DNA from: Pegea sp. RAD2-039
Lineage: Eukaryota; Chordata; Thaliacea; Salpida; Salpidae
NCBI GenBank assembly: GCA_034620365.1
Contig: JAQGEQ010000191.1
Span: 868,001-932,000, forward strand
DNA length: 64,000 bases
Direction: 5' to 3'
This document shows, in pieces, positions 26,447 through 38,492 of the stretch. The translations under genes and the position numbers were made by a program. The notes below the pieces were generated by a model, which saw only the letters and a program-made list of their open reading frames with translations, had not been told where the DNA came from and ran no database searches. Position 1 is the first letter of the stretch, and each line of letters starts with the position of its first letter.

Positions 26447-28568
26447 ATGTCTTCTTTTAATGTCTTTTTGTATATTTATGATTTATCGAGAGGAACAGCT
26501 AAACTATTCTCTCCTTCCTTACTTGGTAAGTTTTATTTATCAGTAACGTTTGCTATTTAAGTTCTACTATTATGATGATTGTAATTTTGCTTTTTATTAT
26601 TTTGATATTTTTAAAACTTTATCAGTAATCAGTTTTTTATCTTTTCAGGTAAACAAATTGATGGAATCTGGTGAGCTTGTTCAAGTTGCTTTTACATCAA
26701 ATATAATTAATTTTTTTACTTTAATCTAAATTTTATTGATTTATTATTTTCAAGCTGTCTGCTGGTCATTCTGATCTTTATTATCAGTTTCATCAGTTTA
26801 AATTATTCATTCTTATTTCACCAAGAAAAGTTAATATTTATTACCTTCTTCAGTCTGAATGTTATGTTTGTAGCTTCAAATATCTCAACAGAGCTTTTGA
26901 GTTATTTTGTGAGGTCTACCTTGTTTTTAGATAGCAACTAAGTAGTGAACATTACTTCAAAGTGAAAATAACTTAGTTTCAAGATGTTGTTGTAGATACT
27001 TTGTATACCAATGAACATTTTTTCAATTATCTAAATTAAAAATAATATTTTTCTTCAAAAGGCATACATCAATTGTGATTCACGGTAAAGAGTATTACTT
27101 TGGAAGTGAAGGAATCTCATCTTGCCAGCCGGTATGAGATACATCTTCATAAACAAGTTTACATCTGACTATTTGATTAATCAGAACCTTTTAATTATAA
27201 GCTTCAAGCCATCAGCTGTTAATCAAGCTTAGATTTTTTTTAAATGTTTTAGGGAACCACAATGCTTGGTGAACCTCTTGAAAAGATTCCTCTCGGCTCA
27301 TCTGAAGTTACTCCTGAAATTTTGGAGTCTTATTTAGCTGAAGTTGGTTCCACTCGATTTAAGTGAGTTTCTCATTCAAAATAAGCTTTTGCTTCCTGTA
27401 TGATTAATTGTAACTTAAAAAATTGTTTGGTGTTGAAAATAATTTCAACTTTTCGTCAAATTCATCACTTCATATTGACTTTTGTCTGATTTATTTCAGT
27501 GTTTAAGTCATTTTGTGATTTGTAAGTAACTTGATAAGTTAATCTTCAAACACATCCGTGAAAACTTCAACTTAATCTCAATCATTATCATCAATTATTT
27601 CTTTGAAATCAATAAATCGATCATTACTTGATTTTTATCCTTCTAAGATTAATTATCATTTCCAAATTGATTTTTAATCTGAAATCATTTAATCAGATAC
27701 AAAATTCGTTAATTATCTTAAATGTTATTTCAACAGAGGAGAATTGTACAAACTGTTTGAACACAATTGTAACACCTTCAGCTCAGAGTTGGCTATCTTT
27801 CTTACTGGTAATGGAATTCCTTCTCATATTACGGATCTTCCAAATAGTGTTCTTCAGACGTAAGTTCATCAATTTTTTGATTGTTTTTTACAATTGATAA
27901 TTTAAAAAGATCAAAATTTGAATAAATTGAACTTTAATTAGCTAATTAGAAGTATTTCTAGAGGAATTTATACTTAATTATGTGTCATATAAATGTCTTC
28001 TAAATTCTGTTGATGTTTTTAGTTTGATCTTCTTCTTCTGAAGATCTTCTTTTAATCAACATTTTCTTGATAGTTGTTATTAATGTTTAAGAAATGTTTT
28101 TACAACTCATGTCGTAATTATTCTTTAAATTATTTCATCAACTTGATTGAGAAGCTTGCAAATTATCATTGAGATAAATGTTTGGGTATAAGCAAGCGGA
28201 TTCGAAACAAATTTGTTTGTGAATCGACTGGATACTAAACTGATTCAACTGCCTATGTTATGAGTTATTTTCTAAGTTCCTTGAAAAATTTGAATCAAAC
28301 CCAAACTGTTCAAGAACTAATTAAAAAATTATCTTCTGAAAATAATTAACTTTTAAATTTCAAATTAAATCTGAAATCTTTTTTTTGAAGCAGCAAAAGT
28401 TTGCTCAAATCAAAATTCAAAAATTTTTAATTATTCAAATAAATTTGAATTCAAAAACTTTAAAAAAATCTTCAAAATGATTTTGCTTCCAGGCAATTCG
28501 GACAAATGATCAAATCGACCATCGAAAATTTGAATATTAATCCAAATGGAAGTCAAAACATCTTCTAA
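26447..28568 (+). CDS. DESI1: DESI1-type deSUMOylating isopeptidase (PPPDE domain)
   Basis: Six exons: 26447-26525, 26649-26670, 27062-27131, 27253-27362, 27737-27859, 28493-28568; 159 residues (human DESI1 has 168). The PPPDE papain-like fold covers almost the whole protein. It is very close to animal DESI1: [92 protein letters not shown]. The catalytic pair is His35 (IWHTS) and Cys105 (EHNCNTF). DESI1 removes SUMO from a few nuclear proteins and also has depalmitoylase-like activity (ABRO2-type) in some reports. The second exon is only 22 bases. Short C-terminal tail after the domain. A polyadenylation signal is at 28713-28718. Confidence 0.95.
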
Positions 28569-28712
28569 ATTGATCTTGGTTTTATTTTTTCTTGTTACTT
28601 GGTGAATTAACTTTCAAATACGTAGTTTTCTGTTATCAATTTATTTAGTTAACAAATTTTTATGCTTTTGCTTTTAAATAAGAATGTTGTTTTAATTTAA
28701 TTTCCAACTTTC

Positions 28713-28718
28713 AATAAA
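28713..28718 (+). terminator. Polyadenylation signal AATAAA, DESI1
   Basis: AATAAA 145 bases after the DESI1 stop codon, followed by a T/G-rich stretch (TTTGTTGTG), the expected layout of a cleavage signal. Confidence 0.55.
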
Positions 28719-29194
28719 AGAATTTGTTGTGATTCAGTTGTTTGGAGTCATCATTTCAGGCTAAACTTCTTGAAAATGAGATGTAAATATTACAAATCTT
28801 TCCTAGTCGCTTTGATCTAACAATTTTCGAACACCATCTATTAAATCTGACTAAATTTATGCAACAGAAACTAATTTTCTTATTAAAAACCTTTGATGTT
28901 GTAATTAATTACCTTTTTATCTTACTCAACACAATGGCTTTCTATCAGCAACATTACTATCATTGAAATTAATTTCTTATATTCTATTTTCTTTAGACTA
29001 TGACTGATTACTTTCAAATACAAAGTAAGTTTGTTGATTAAAATGTCTTTTATTCATCTTTTCGGTAACAAAACTCACAAGTCAAATTTACAGATACTTA
29101 ACTAAACTTGGCAGCTTACTTTACAAGTTAGATTGACAGTATATCGAAGAATTAGTTTTTCTTTTGTTTTCTTTTTTCATATAATTCACTTTTC
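28719..29194. other. Convergent 3' spacer
   Basis: Sits between the ends of DESI1 (plus) and the ANKUB1-like gene (minus). No coding sequence is seen, though a last small exon of the ANKUB1-like gene could hide here. Confidence 0.4.
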
Positions 29195-31466
29195 TTAGAT
29201 CTTATACCAGTACCACGATATTCCTACGACGTTTTCGTGATTGATTGTAAATGATACGTCTGTATAAGTACTTACTTGCAAGGGAGTTATTTTACTTTGG
29301 TAGTGTTGTTTCTGAGTTCCTTTTAACCACGTTTTCAAACTGGAATCAAACATTTGATGAGCCATAAGATCGTTTCTCTTCAAAGGTTTGATACTTTTCA
29401 ATGTTCCAGCAGCTCTTCTATTCCACTGAAAATTAAATATTTCATAAAAGAAAATATTCAAATATTTCTAAGATTAAACCTGAGAACTGAATCATATGAG
29501 GAGTTTCTGAATTGATCTGAGTCATACTTCTGCTTATACTGAAATCACTCATAAAAAGCTTGACTAAAAAACTAAATACTGAAATGTTTATTTTCCTAAA
29601 CCATTTAACTTATTCACTGACTGAATCAAATCAAAATTCTAAAAACTAATCAAAGTATGGTTGAAACTTTGGGTAAAATATCAATCACAAAAATAGCTGG
29701 GCTTCTACGATTCTTAACTTTCTTTGCGATCTGTCAGAATAATTTGAAATATTAGTTTAAATATTTTGGAGATTTTAATTTTGTTAATTTTTTGTTAAAT
29801 ACTCTTTGAATATATTTATAAAAATTTATAAAAGTACAAAGTTTTTTGCAATATTATCTAACTGAAAACTTCACAATATTTAGGATGAATATGACATTAA
29901 ATATTAGTTTTGTAGTTTTTAATGCAAAATGTTTATACCTCAAAAATGTGTAATATCTTGTAGGCCTTACTACTAGAGCCTGATTGGTATTTTGCTGAAC
30001 ATTCAATAGGAATAAGTCCATTACAGTCAATTTTATCCATTAAGTTGGCTGAAAAACAAATTAAAACTGATTAAAAGGGAGATCATTTATAAGAATTAAA
30101 TGATGTGCGATATTAATGATATTCTTCCATTTCAGTAAATACTTTGTCTGCTAGTAGCAGACAAGTTCTTGGTATCTTAGACTACTGTTGTTGGCAGAGA
30201 AGATTTAGAGGTTTAACCAGACCTGACTGGCCTTAACCAAAATTGTTTTGCTTACTTGAAGTTGAAACAAAGACCTCTCGCTTACAAACTTGAATTTTTA
30301 CCATGTTGCAATATGAGCACATATTGAATTAATAAAAAATGAAAACAAAAATAATTGATCAGTTGAATTGAAAAGATATCAGTTAACATCAGAGCGATAA
30401 TCTTAAAACTTTTAAACCTCCTCCAGAAAACAGAAGATATTTGAGGCAAACATTTTGCTCATTTGCAGCTCCAATATGAAGGACATTTCGAGCATGTTCA
30501 GTTTTTGAATACAGTGGTGCATCTAGAAATGTTTTTAATCGTTGTAAGCAAGATTTTTCGATAACCAAGTTCTATACTAAATGAAGTAATTTCAGATTAT
30601 GGTTTGAATTACAATTTTATTAAAATCTAAATGTTAAAAAAAAAAGTAAAGTTTAAAGATTTCCATAAAACAAAATGTTTGATTTAAAAACCAACTTACT
30701 ACGTTGTAAAAGCATTTTTACAAGTGCAATGTGGCCTTTATGTGTAGCAATCAGTAAAGAGATGAAAGCACGAGATTTAAACCAAGACTGACGCCGATAA
30801 GCACTCATTTGTAATGTGTTTGGACTCTCATATCCAGCTTTTGCGTCTACCCCTTCTTTTAGTACCTACGAACAGTCATTATTGACATAAATAAAGTAAA
30901 AATGATTTATTATAAATGTAATTATCTAATGCAAATAACTTTCAATGATCATCAAATCAATTATTTTAAGTTTAATAGAATATTGCTCAACCTCATCAAC
31001 ATATCCACGTGCGCTTGCTTGAGCTAAACCTTTCCAAATTTGCCACACACTTAACTTCAGTCTTCCACCATCAACAATTTCATGGGAGTGTAATATACTC
31101 TCATCTAGCATTTCTCCTAAAATACATAATTATAAGTGGATTAGTCAATCTTCTGAAAAAACAATTTTCAGCAATCAATTATCAAAAACTAACTCTAAAA
31201 TTATATAAAAGTTTTAATAACTGAATAATAAAAAAACTAAACTTTGAAAAGAAATTATGATTTGAAAAAATAGAATGATATGAAAAAAAACTTGAGTATA
31301 ACTAACCATCATCTAAATAAGTTATTCTTTGAATTTCTACTGGAATTCCTGTTAAAAGTTCAAGATCAATTTTTAAAGTGAGAACAGACATATTCAGGTT
31401 AATTTTATGTAAATTAAATTCTTCAAAAGTATCAACAGAGTCCACAACCAAGCTTATTGTTTCCAT
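29195..31466 (-). CDS. ANKUB1: ANKUB1-like ubiquitin-domain / ankyrin-repeat protein
   Basis: Seven exons: 31307-31466, 30992-31116, 30700-30865, 30418-30522, 29939-30048, 29689-29730, 29195-29425; about 312 residues. The first 75 residues resemble the ubiquitin-like part of ANKUB1 (VLTLKIDLELLTGIPVEIQR), followed by the block RLKLSVWQIWKGLAQASARG that matches the ANKUB1 motif 'LRLDVWDGWKEFL.GC..G'. Ankyrin-like helices follow: FISLLIATHKGHIALVKMLL, NVLHIGAANEQNVCLKYLL, and IDCNGLIPIECSAK (with the usual 'D..G.TP...A' pattern decayed). The function of ANKUB1 is unknown. The first four exons are firm. The 42-base exon 6 and the C-terminal exon 7 fit the frame but resemble nothing I know, so the end is uncertain. 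Human ANKUB1 is longer at both ends. Confidence 0.75.
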
Positions 31467-32666
31467 ATTGAAATGAAACACTTCACATAAAATTCACTAA
31501 CTAAATTACAAACATTTTAACTAAAAGAAACATAAGTAGAAAATTGTTATGTTCTGATACAAACCATTTTAATTTGTTATCAGTTAAAATTAATGTTTTT
31601 AAAAATCTTATGATAAACTGCAAATCAAACAGATTTGATTCAAGTTCAAAAAATGATTCAAGTTCTTTTAATAAATTCTAGATTAACTTCTTCAGTAACT
31701 TTGAGTTGAAACAATTAATCTTATTGATTATTTATTTTGATCAAAAATTAAAACTTGACAGTCCGTATTGTAACAAACTAAAATTATAACATGTTTAACA
31801 TTTTTTCATGAAAAAATAATTTTTCATTAATATCTATTAGAAAAATATTTAGATCTTGAGTTATTAAAAAGATTAAAGAAATTTATACTAATTAATTGTC
31901 TTGTTTCTTGATAATGTATTTTGACTTGGTTTGTTGTTGTTAACAACCACTAGAGTGCGCTAAAAACAAGTATAATTAAAATACAAAGTTTCAATAAAAG
32001 ATAGGAAAAAATACAAAAATAATCCTGAAAACATTTCGATAATACGAAATATTAATGATTTTCTTTATAGATGCTAAAAATGCATCCATATAATGTAAGC
32101 AGATTGTAATCGTATTATAAAAATTTGTATAAATTCTGAAATATGTGTAAAATTCTGGTACTGTATACCTGATAGGTATTTAAAAGTTAGAAGACAATGC
32201 GAAGATATTATGTAAAAGATGTAAAGAAATTTAGTTGAAACGCATAATACAGTCATATATTTAGCCGTTAAAATACAGCCAAAAACAGAACAGTTTAAAC
32301 TTTGAAAAATCATTATTAAATGTAATAAAAAACCTTATAGGTCAAACTACTTTCCACTGCATTAGTAATAAAAGCTAGGGTATTGCGCATATTTAATTTC
32401 CTTATTTCTTATTAAACAATTTTCAATCAGTTTATCTTTGTCTTAACTATATCTTATTGAAATTAGTGTTCATATAAATCGTTTGATTTAGCTTTCTGGT
32501 TAAAGTTATGACTTAGCTCTAAAAAGCAGTTAACTAAATCCTTTAAAAGCAATATAAGCAAATAAATGATAGTAATTTATTGAATCTAACTTTATTGAAA
32601 ATAAGTCAACACGAATTTAAATTCGGATTTAATGTTATAAAATATTGATAATTTTCTGTTTGTCAT
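31467..32666. other. Spacer between two minus-strand genes
   Basis: 1.2 kb without a supported gene; it separates the 3' end of the multi-dsRBD gene from the start of the ANKUB1-like gene and must contain the latter's promoter. The minus-strand frame at 32074-32313 resembles nothing and is judged to be chance. Confidence 0.5.
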
Positions 32667-34679
32667 TTATTCTGTTTCATATGACTTTGGGTCTAATCCC
32701 AGCAAGATTATTGACTTGCGTGCAGCACTTTCACATGCTGCATTCTTTGTCTCTTTACCAGCTCCTTCACAAGCTATTGAGAAGTTTGCAGGTGCTTTAT
32801 TCAAACATCTGCTAACGACCATGCAATCATAAAGTTTAGTAGAAGATTCAATCTAAATTTAATTAAGAAAACAAATTAAAAAGATAAAATATTTCTTATC
32901 AAAGTATTTAAAATCATTACTGTTTCAGTATGATAAGAAACTGGGCAATTTGTCTTTTCAGAATAAAGTTTGAGTTTTGCTTTGTGTGGGAACTCAGTTT
33001 CAATCGATTGTTCAGAGTAATTTTCAGGTAAATAGTCCTGTAAACTTGTTATCATTGCTTTTGCAGCTGATTCTTCGGCTTGTAATGGGTCTCTCATAAG
33101 CTGTAATAAACAGATTGTATTTTAAAGAAGTAATCAACCTTTTTACTGTAATTGTTTTCAGTATACAACACTTTTGATAAATTAAATTAACATCAACCTG
33201 TATTGACATGCTTTCTAACATATCAACATCAAGACCAGTAAATGTTTTTGGTAGCTTTTGATTCTGTTTTTTGTTTTCTAAATCTCTTTTGTTTACACAA
33301 CTTTTAGGTTTGGAAAATGTTCTACTTATTTTGTTTTTAATTAATGAAGTAACAGTAGTACTATATGAATCCTTGTTATAGAATGGAATAGTCCCTCCAT
33401 TGCGTATGCAATACTCATTTAGCTCTTCTGTAAGTAAAGTTATTCAAGTTCAAGTAAAATGTTTTAAAGAATTTTATTTTAATAAGTAATAATCATTTAC
33501 AAAATGTTTTAGAGAGAATAATCCACTCTTAGTAACAATAATGCTCTTAAGTTATATTCAAAAACTTATTTAGCACTTAAATTTGTTAAACACTTTTAAA
33601 AACAAATTGAATAACTTTTAATTGTGGTAATTTATAAATAACTTGTCTCCAAAAGACATTATAGTCCTATCTGAACATTCTATAGCTTACTTTTGTAATT
33701 TTTATTCATTATCTTATTTAGAGACTGATCTAATAATAATAATCTCGCTGCATATTGTTCACAATTTATTTTCTCTAATTGATGAAGTGAAACGATTGCC
33801 TAGAAAAAGTATGTTCTTTATTTTCAAACAAATATTTTGAAAGTTAAAAATAAATTCAAAAATTACCTGTAAATAAATGTGATTACTTTTTATCATATTC
33901 TCATTGAAAACTTGGATGCTCGTGTTATAAAGAACTCCGGCAGAAAATTCAGTGATGTGATACTCAGGAGGCTCTTTTGTTTCTTTTCGACAATAAGCAT
34001 CTAAAGTATGACATGCATCTCCAAAATCAGCTGATAATCCCTGTTGTATCAAGGCCTAATTTTGAAAATATATTTGTCAGCTTTTAGTTTTGTAAAACTC
34101 GATTACAACGGTGTTCTAAGCTTCAAAATTACTTCTCTTGCAGCTGATTCAATAGCTTCATATTCACTTGGCTTCGGCTGTTGGTTCATTGCAGCAAAGA
34201 AACTTTTAAAGTTGACTGTCGCAAAGAAATAACCATTTTTATGGGTTGTTTTATACGTAGCTTCAGATATTTCACCCTACAGTAAAAATTTTAAAGCTAA
34301 TTTTCATTTAGTGAAATATTTGATTAAATTTTGTCGATTTTTTGCAATCTATTTGTAAAAATTAAAAAAATCAAATAATATATGTAAGAAATATTAAAAA
34401 TGAAATACAAGCTATAATACAGTGTGTGATAAATAACTGTAAATTGCTAAAATAGAAATTTTGAGGTCTAACCTGATTTACTAAATACTTATTTAACTTT
34501 TCTTGGAAGTGATGCTTTTCTTCATAACCTCCATTAAAGCTCCCAGAGCTTGATTTGCGTCTAATAAGAACATTGCTGCAATATTTCTATATAGAATTTA
34601 ATAAGTGATGATTGATTTGCATAATATTTAAGTTACCAATAAAAAGTTGCGACTCTTTTAAACTTACCAAAGTTTTCAT
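32667..34679 (-). CDS. Multi-dsRBD protein (three to four divergent double-stranded-RNA-binding domains)
   Basis: Eight exons, all in frame: 34668-34679, 34473-34586, 34133-34276, 33867-34055, 33691-33799, 33198-33427, 32921-33100, 32667-32852; 387 residues. The fold signature repeats along the chain: an N-terminal helix such as KLNKYLVNQ, HTLDAYCRKE, KELNEYCIRN or KAKLKLYSEK; a beta strand such as PEYHITEF; and a C-terminal helix such as ESAAREALIQQ (about 84-95), CEQYAARLLLL (about 167-177), AEESAAKAMITSLQDYL (about 274-290) or GAGKETKNAACESAARKSII (about 356-375). So there are dsRBDs near 36-98, 106-178, 191-290 (with an inserted Lys-rich loop) and 298-382. No catalytic domain follows. The usual KKxAK RNA-contact box is weak in all copies; the last has KETKNA. 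It could be a Dicer/Drosha partner, a Staufen-like factor, or a scaffold in which some domains bind protein. Exon 1 encodes only MKTL. Confidence 0.72.
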
Positions 34680-35895
34680 TCTATTAGTGAATATCAATTC
34701 AGCAATTAGTAGATATTGAAAGAAACTTTTTTTAAAAGGGTAATTAGTATTAAAGAGTAGGATTTAATTCTGTAGTGAGCTTTAATTTCATTGCAGAGTT
34801 GTTTTAAAAGGTAATAAAATGAAAATAAATACTTGCTTTACATACTCGTTTTAGATAATTATTCGATGTATTTCAATACGTGAAATTAATCTTATTGTGA
34901 TGTCATATGTTTTACTAATTTATTTGAATACATAATAATTTTAAATTTTAATTTGACAATATTTTTGTCGTTAAATTGTCGCAATCGTTATATGGTATAT
35001 ATTGTAAACATTTTTACTTGTAATATTAATTAAAAGTACTAATGTATCTAATTTTCTATAACTTTAAGTTTATAGATGTAGTTTTTTTATTTCCTGTATG
35101 GTTGTATGATTCTTTAATAATCTAAACTCTATATTTATAAAAGAGTTGTACTTTCAATTTATTGCTGATAGAATTGAAATAAAGGTTCAAGTCCTGACAA
35201 TAATAAATTGAATAAAACTTTTAGGTCAGCAGGACTTTGCCTTTTTCCAAGCCTGTTTTTAGCTGGTATGATCTAACGGATATGAAACGAAAGCCTTTGA
35301 TTTTGTATCAAAACACTGTTCTAACTAGAAAAGTGATAATTGTTTGTTTTATAAGCCTTTATAGATTATTTTTCAGGATAGCCATCCGCACACTAAATCT
35401 TAAATAAATTTATACAGACTAATCGCAGTGGAGTTTTATCTATACCAAACTGCATCCTTTTATTTTTACATAAAATTTCCTTATATTTTATTTTTATTTT
35501 CATAAACTATTTATAATAAATTTATTATAAGTTAGATGTTATAGTTGTAAATAAAAACAGCTAGATTTACTAAAGCTAACTTAATCTTTTGCTCTTTCTG
35601 AAATTATTGCAAATTTTACGCTACAAATAGCTAATTGTAAGAATCCATCAAAGCATTTAACAACAAATAAAAAAATTATACATTTTACTAAGAATAATAA
35701 AAAAAAGGTTTATTTTGCATCTATAACCTATTTTTAAACTTCATTTTGCAACAAAATTTAAGGTAAATTGAATACAAATAATTTGAGAATTTATTATTTA
35801 AACCAGAACATTAGATCTTAATCTTTTTATCAATATTAATCCTTTTTTATTTTACAGGTTGATTTTTTGCTTTTCAGAATGATAATTCAGTTAAA
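34680..35895. other. Divergent promoter region
   Basis: 1.2 kb between the multi-dsRBD gene (leftward) and the CXorf58-like gene (rightward). A probable 5' UTR exon of the latter begins after the acceptor ending near 35876. No other coding sequence is seen. Confidence 0.5.
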
Positions 35896-37948
35896 ATGAT
35901 TGTTAATTTTGAAGAACAACAAGACTACAGGTTTCTATTTCATATATTTTTAAGTCTAAAGATATTGTTTTAATAATTTATTTGACTAATTTTTTTGTAT
36001 AATAGCTTACTTAATTTATATTTATAAAAATTAATATACTCTAAAGATATAAATCTAAGTATAAATTCAAAGAGATATTTATATTTAGCATAGCAACAAA
36101 TCCTTTATTATTTAAGTTATTTATTTGCTCAATTTTTCATTATTAGGTTTCATCTTATTAAGTATTTCCCTATTACTTAAAATTATGTAATATTTATTGA
36201 TTATTCATGCAGTGTTATTTAGGATTCTTAAAAACTAAAATTTGATATATAAGAATTATTACCTATAATTGATTTTATTACTTATATTAAAAATAGGCAC
36301 CTGGATTAGTCTAACTAAAAGCTTCATTTAAATCAAAGAGACTAATTCTAACCTTTGGTTGATTTCTTAATAAATTCTTTACTAATTCTATTAAAAATTA
36401 TTTTAAAGAGAAAAAGAATACATCTCAGTTTCAATTATTGAAAGATGCTATCTATCATACAAAGACAAGCAAATGTTTCAGTTACTCAAAAATGCTCTTA
36501 GAGCTGCAGTATGTTTAACTCCAAAACTAACTCTTCATCTTAATTAGTGATCAAGAAATAGTATACTTTCTTATAAAATAATCTACATTTCATACAATAG
36601 TTATTATGAAAAAGTTTTAATATTGAGATAATTAAAGGAGCAATCATGGTCATATGATATCATCAAAAGAATTTCTCCAAGAGAGGCTGAACTCCTAAAG
36701 GATATGAGAGAAAGTGCAAAGATTCGATTTCGATTTGGTGGAGTTGAATTTCCACCAAAAATTCTTTTTAAAATTTATTTGGGAAGTATTGGATCAAAGT
36801 ACTACAGTGGAAGAAAGCTAATACGACCTGCCTCTCAAGTTAGTTTTAAAGTTCAATTAATAAGTTAGTTTTTATAAGTTAAAGTGTAGTATTGATTCAA
36901 AACTTATTTTCTATTTTCATCTATTTAAAGAATTAATTAACAAACATGAATTTGAAATATTCTGATATAAAGCAGAAAGTTTTATATAAAGTTGAACAAA
37001 TATTTCAGGCTGCATTAGAAGCTTGTAGACAAATGGGAAATCGAAAGTTTTATGATCAATTAATTATTGATGCTTGTCAGTATGAGAAAGATAAAATAAC
37101 AGATGAAGTTGATGTTTCATCTCTAAGAGATTACATGCAAGTGGGTTTTATTTGTTGATATAAGAAGCTTCATAGTTTTTTAATCAGACTTAACCAGAAA
37201 TTATTAATGAAAATTTGTTTTGAGTGTTTTTATGTCTATAATCGCTATAGAAGGAAACAATTGACAGTTTTGTTGTTTTTTTTTTTCACATTCAACAGTT
37301 GCAAAGTAATATTGATGAAACACCAAGCTATCTTGGAGGCCGGGAAAATTATTGGCGAGAACTGAGTTTGAAAAACTTGCCCCGTCATTCTATAGTATAT
37401 GATATAGTTGGTTACTTGCAAACAAAATCTGTCAGTAAAAGACTCGCAGATAATATGACTTTAATGATTTCTAGACCAGTTACACGAGAAATACAAGATG
37501 AACAATATAGAGCTGTAACACAACTACAAACAGAGTTAGTCGTTCTCCTTTCATGTTTTTATCTTAATGCTTATTTTATTGCAGGCTAGCATTTGACTCG
37601 ACTAAATACTTATCTGCTAGAAAAAGTAAAACACCAAGTAACAGTAGACGGCGTTCTGTACAGTCAAGACGTCGGGCTAGTAAGATGAGGAACTTGTACT
37701 CTACTGATAGAGAGGAAGACACAAACTTGAGTGCTCATGTAAGTGAAAATTTGCTAGTTGGAAATGATTGTTGAAACGAAGTTGTATTTTAGTTGATTAG
37801 TGTTTCAAATAAAGATCAGATGAATTATAAACTAGAGAGTCCTAGAAGCATGACTCTTTCTGAATGTCAGACTAAAGATCCAAATGATTTTGAAGCTAAT
37901 GAATTATATGAATGGACAAAACAATTAACTTTAGATAATCTAATATAG
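35896..37948 (+). CDS. CXorf58: CXorf58-like protein (IQ-motif, function unknown)
   Basis: Seven exons: 35896-35930, 36409-36508, 36638-36838, 37009-37140, 37299-37534, 37585-37738, 37793-37948; 337 residues, almost the same as human CXorf58 (about 330). Matching blocks: an IQ-like helix (SIIERCYLSYKDKQMFQLL, about 20-38), ISPREAELLKDM, AKIRFRFGGVEFPPKILFKI, YYSGRKLIRPAS, ACRQMGNRKFYDQLI, DEVDVSSLRDYMQ, ETPSYLGGRENYWRELSLKN, LPRHSIVYDIV, and RPVTREIQDEQYRAV. The tail after residue 235 is Ser/Arg/Lys-rich and does not match. In mammals the gene is mainly expressed in testis and is suspected of a sperm or ciliary role; that is only a hint here. The IQ-like helix may bind calmodulin or a calmodulin-like light chain. 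The final exon is acidic and ends TLDNLI. Confidence 0.88.
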
Positions 37949-38492
37949 TTTTAATCATTTCAATCAATTTTTCAAAACTTACTCTTAATATATCTACTTT
38001 TTTCTTGTCTGCAAATCTTACTGAATTTGAATTCTTTTATTTCTCTTTAATGATATCTTTTCTATATAATAAACTGCTTTATTTTATTGTAATAATTGTT
38101 TTCGTTCATACGTTGTCTAAAATCTTTTAAAACGTGATAAAATGGTCGGAATAATTTGCTTTTTTTCTGATTATTTTATTTATAACCTCAGTTGTTGCAT
38201 CTTAACTAGTTTGTCAAATAAATTAAATTTCTTTGCAATCAATCAACATTTTTTAACTTATTTACAGCAAAAGCCACCAATCTATCAAAAATACAGAAAT
38301 ATTTCAATTGTAGCTTTTATAATTCACTTATTTATCATAAATCTTGAATCTATGTCTCACTTGAATCACGAAAATCTTCTCATCTTATTCACATTCACCT
38401 CTAGTAATGATCATGTCATCAACTGCAATATCACTTTTGTAACCATTACCCCGGACCCCTTCCAACACAATCTATTTGGAAATATTTGAAGT
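37949..38492. other. Convergent 3' spacer
   Basis: Short region between the ends of the CXorf58-like and astacin genes. The plus-strand open frame at 38142-38489 (115 codons) is antisense to the likely 3' UTR of the astacin gene, resembles nothing, and is judged to be chance. Confidence 0.45.
38068..38073 (+). terminator. Polyadenylation signal AATAAA, CXorf58-like gene
   Basis: AATAAA 120 bases after the stop codon, followed by T-rich sequence. Confidence 0.5.

Noticed and set aside
32876-33221. Two overlapping minus-strand frames read as separate small proteins
   Set aside because: Both are partly exons of the multi-dsRBD gene, read through an intron.
35170-35200. T-arm-like string GGTTCAAGTCC suggesting a tRNA
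   Set aside because: The flanking bases do not form the T-stem, and no acceptor or anticodon stem could be folded.
38142-38489. 115-codon plus-strand open frame
   Set aside because: Antisense to the likely 3' UTR of the astacin gene; sequence shows no domain and the composition is that of AT-rich non-coding DNA.
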